The notes beneath the pieces were generated by a model. That model saw only the letters and a list, made by a program, of their open reading frames with translations. It made no database searches and was not told the origin of the DNA. 64,000 nt of DNA from Chamaecrista fasciculata (lineage: Eukaryota; Streptophyta; Magnoliopsida; Fabales; Fabaceae), in the NCBI GenBank assembly GCA_003254925.1, contig QANZ01033036.1:185291-249290 (forward strand), in the 5' to 3' direction. Made by a program: the position numbers and the translations under genes. Each line of letters opens with the position of its first letter. The first letter of the stretch is position 1. This document shows, piece after piece, positions 61,910 through 64,000 of the stretch.

Positions 61910-62054
61910 AAAATATGTAAATGTAATACATATATGTAATTATGTAAATTTTAAAATTAAAATATCTTATTTATAAAGAACTAATAGTATAAATACAGAA
62001 AACCTACAAAATTTATATAAAAATATATAAATATTTATAAAAAATAAAAAAAAA

Positions 62055-62242
62055 TTATATGCGGGCTCGCGGGTTGGGTTGGGTTGAAAAACTCCAAACC
62101 CGCAACCCAACCCGCAAGTGTGCGGGTTGAGAATTTTGAACCCAAACCAACCCGCGAACCCGAACAAACCCAACCCATAACTACGGGTTGGGTTGGTTTC
62201 TGCGGGCTCGCGGGTTGGCGGGTTGGTTTGCTCACCCCTAAT
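62055..62242. mobile_element. GC-rich hAT-type MITE end (CCAACCCGC repeats)
   Basis: Dense inverted copies of GCGGGTTGG and CCAACCCGC end in GGTTTGCTCACCCCTA, a terminus typical of plant hAT-type MITEs. The other end is missing, perhaps in the neighbouring N gap. Confidence 0.55.
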
Positions 62243-62700
62243 CAATACGATACAGAGGAAACTAAGTAAAATGACAACAACACCAAAAACAACCTAACAA
62301 TTCCCAACGTTCTCGATTTGGTGTTATTTATTTACTTTAATTGTATGGGCCCCACTTGAATTGAATTGTTATATTACATATATGAAGGATAGAGAAATTA
62401 GAAAAGGTAGAGGGGCGTTGAGATTAATTAGGAACAAATAACATGCACTATAAATCATATTACTACTAAAATTGGATTATAATTCAAAATTAATTAATTC
62501 CAGCTGTGAAAAAGAAAAGAGGGAGAAAATGAACCCGTATATAATAATATAATATGTGGTAGACGGCAAAAATAACAAGAAAAATAAGACAAGGACACAC
62601 AATATATAGAATAGCAATATATGTATGTTAGAGTAGAAAGTAAGCAAAAGCCGTAAGAAACTAGAAGCATCATGATGACGTTACAGCTTGACCCTTACAA
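62243..62700. other. SAUR upstream region
   Basis: No gene is seen. TGACG occurs at about 62674 in GATGACGTTACAG, a possible bZIP (TGA-type) site; this is a motif match only. Confidence 0.35.
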
Positions 62701-62715
62701 TTCTCCCTTTCTTTC

Positions 62716-62728
62716 CATTATATATACC
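62716..62728 (+). promoter_or_regulatory. TATA box of the SAUR gene
   Basis: CCATTATATATACCC carries a strong TATATATA core about 305 bp before the SAUR start. This implies a transcript start near 62750 and a leader of about 280 nt. Confidence 0.6.
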
Positions 62729-62840
62729 CAAATCTCTGCCTCTTCCAAATCCTCCTTCTTCTCACATATCTTCAATTTCTTTGTTTCACTTTGAATTGTG
62801 ATAAAATTATTGTCATTTATGTTTGTTGATTAAATCTATC

Positions 62841-62948
62841 ATGAGCAACATCCCAACGTCTCTCACAGATTCCTCTCTAGCCCTCTTCTCTCTCGCCATT
62901 TCAGCTTCTGATCCCTGGCCTTTCTCAATCATCATTTCTTTCTTATAA
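62841..62948 (+). CDS. Upstream ORF in the SAUR leader (35 codons)
   Basis: The first ATG after the predicted TATA box opens a 35-codon frame, MSNIPTSLTDSSLALFSLAI and on to FSIIISFL, ending at TAA. It closes 80 bp before the SAUR start. It is hydrophobic and Ser-rich and its family is not recognised. Its position could dampen translation of the SAUR. Whether it is translated or conserved is unknown. Confidence 0.4.
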   Translation: MSNIPTSLTDSSLALFSLAISASDPWPFSIIISFL

Positions 62949-63028
62949 CGTTCCCTTATACTCAATTCATCCATAGCTAGCTAGGATTCATTTGAATTTT
63001 GGTGATTTTGATTTTGATATATATATAT

Positions 63029-63421
63029 ATGGGGGTTGGTGATAATCAAAATCAAAAGCACCATCTGATGAATTTTCATCACTTTCACTTTCATGTTCAT
63101 CTTCCTCACATCCACTTTCATCATCATCATCATCATCATGAGAAGGTGAAGAAGGATAAAGATATTCCAAAAGGGTGTTTTGCTATTTTGGTGGGTGAAG
63201 GAGAAGAACAAGAGAGGTTTGTGATTCCTGTGATTTACATAAATCATCCTCTCTTCATGCAACTCCTCAAGCAAGCTGAAGAAGAATTTGGCTTTGATCA
63301 AAAAGGCCCTATCACCATCCCCTGCCACGTCGACCACTTTCGCACCGTCCAAGGCATCATCGACAAGGACAATTCTCATCATCACCACCATCATCATCAT
63401 GCTTGGTGCTTCAAAGTTTGA
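63029..63421 (+). CDS. SAUR (small auxin up RNA) protein, SAUR41/71-like, His-rich
   Basis: An intronless gene of 130 residues, as usual for this family. The SAUR domain (about 44-115) is complete: DIPKGCFAILVGEGEEQERF, then VIPVIYINHPLFMQLLKQAE, EEFGFDQKGPITIPC and FRTVQGIID. SAUR proteins promote cell expansion by inhibiting PP2C-D phosphatases and so activating plasma-membrane proton pumps. The domain resembles the SAUR41/71/72 subgroup. Histidine-rich tracts occur at residues 11-37 and 117-124, which could bind metal or simply reflect triplet-repeat (CAT/CAC) expansion. The ATG at 63029 follows a TA repeat; the frame upstream starts only with TTG. Confidence 0.94.
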   Translation: MGVGDNQNQKHHLMNFHHFHFHVHLPHIHFHHHHHHHEKVKKDKDIPKGCFAILVGEGEEQERFVIPVIYINHPLFMQLLKQAEEEFGFDQKGPITIPCHVDHFRTVQGIIDKDNSHHHHHHHHAWCFKV

Positions 63422-64000
63422 TTCATCATATGATGTTGTGTACATGATTTTTTTTCTTTTATGAAATTCTGTATGAACCCAGAATGGGGGGTTTCAAGAG
63501 ATCAGGATAATGACGAAAAGGTTGGATCGAAATTCGTATGGATTTTTGGTATTGTTCAGATTCAAAATAATTGATTAGGAACCTACATATGTGTCCATGT
63601 ATATATATATATATATATTAATTAATACAATTAATACTTGTTGTTGTGTGTGTTTGAATGTGAAGAGATCAAAACAAGCAAGGACAAAGTTAAGTTGGTT
63701 GGTCTAGTGATAAGCTTACTAATTTACTTAAGCAAATGTTGAGAGTTCAGATCTATGGAAGATTAATTTTTAGCTTATTGATCGGTGATATCTTAGGTGC
63801 AAGTACGCGTCTTTTCCATTTTTGTTATTCTAGCAAGCTTGGGGAAATCTGGAAATGAAGAAAGGGACTCAGATGGAATATTTAGATCTTGGCATAGGTG
63901 TAGACATAATAATTATTGTGTGGTGCAAAAGAGGAACCCGGTGGGGAATTGAATAGGACTAGATAGGAGGGTCCATACATATCACATATATATATTTTAT
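63422..64000. other. SAUR 3' region
   Basis: 3' untranslated sequence with a (TA)n run at 63600-63620, then a SINE-like segment. No other gene is seen. Confidence 0.5.
63685..63815 (+). mobile_element. Probable second tRNA-derived SINE
   Basis: A tRNA-like head has box A-like GGTCTAGTGATAAG (about 63700) and a degraded box B-like GAGAGTTCAGATC (about 63739), spaced as in tRNA genes. No cloverleaf closes and no clear tail or target repeats were found. Confidence 0.45.

Noticed and set aside
61593..61931. Open frames on both strands across the N run
   Set aside because: They consist almost entirely of undetermined bases.
62981..63445. 154-codon minus-strand frame opposite the SAUR gene
   Set aside because: Antisense shadow of the His codons (ATG/GTG runs give Met/Val); the SAUR frame has the domain.

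Overview
The window is nuclear DNA of a eudicot plant. It is AT-rich and its genes are intron-rich with GT-AG junctions (one GC-AG). Marker families are eL40 fused to ubiquitin, HD-Zip I, SAUR and MIR166, and there is a nuclear copy of plastid DNA. All spliced models below were built by hand by joining reading frames at splice consensus; each closes in frame to a full-length protein of its family. The species cannot be named from the sequence.

Layout. 1-3.8 kb: repeats, then a cytochrome b5 gene (+). 4.3-6.1 kb: a plastid ndhB fragment abutting a long-inverted-repeat transposon that carries an apparent host exon. 7.4-11.0 kb: a TBC/Rab-GAP gene (-) with a small membrane-protein ORF just upstream. 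11.5-20.7 kb: gene-poor, with foldback and hAT-like elements and one tRNA-Lys(UUU). 20.7-36.4 kb: four tandem 6-phosphogluconolactonase loci (-), called A-D. A and B end in a peroxisomal SKL signal, B also has a plastid transit peptide, C is open but has lost key motifs, and D is a pseudogene. 37.7-39.3 kb: ubiquitin-eL40 (+) with a GC-AG first intron. 40.1-41.7 kb: nested transposons with a gag-only Ty1-copia remnant. 44.3-47.0 kb: a plastid-type aldo-keto reductase (-). 48.1-48.8 kb: an HD-Zip I transcription factor of the ATHB7/12 type (-). 51.7 kb: a tRNA-derived SINE with target duplications. 54.0-54.2 kb: a MIR166 hairpin (+) in otherwise empty sequence. 55.3-56.3 kb: a broken Ty1-copia fragment. 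60.1 kb: a foldback element. 61.6 kb: a 280-bp assembly gap. 63.0-63.4 kb: a histidine-rich SAUR (+) with an upstream ORF.

How the genes relate. The Rab-GAP next to a 6-phosphogluconolactonase array recalls the Arabidopsis neighbourhoods At5g24390-At5g24420 and At3g49350-At3g49360 (from memory, not checked), so this is probably an old conserved gene pair with local duplication of the oxidative pentose-phosphate enzyme. The other genes are independent single loci.

Much of the intergenic sequence is small non-autonomous DNA transposons. Several have exact or near-exact 9-bp target duplications (Mutator-like) and two have 8-bp ones (hAT-like). Three single-N positions separate direct repeats of equal or nearly equal length, which looks like unmerged contig overlap rather than biology.
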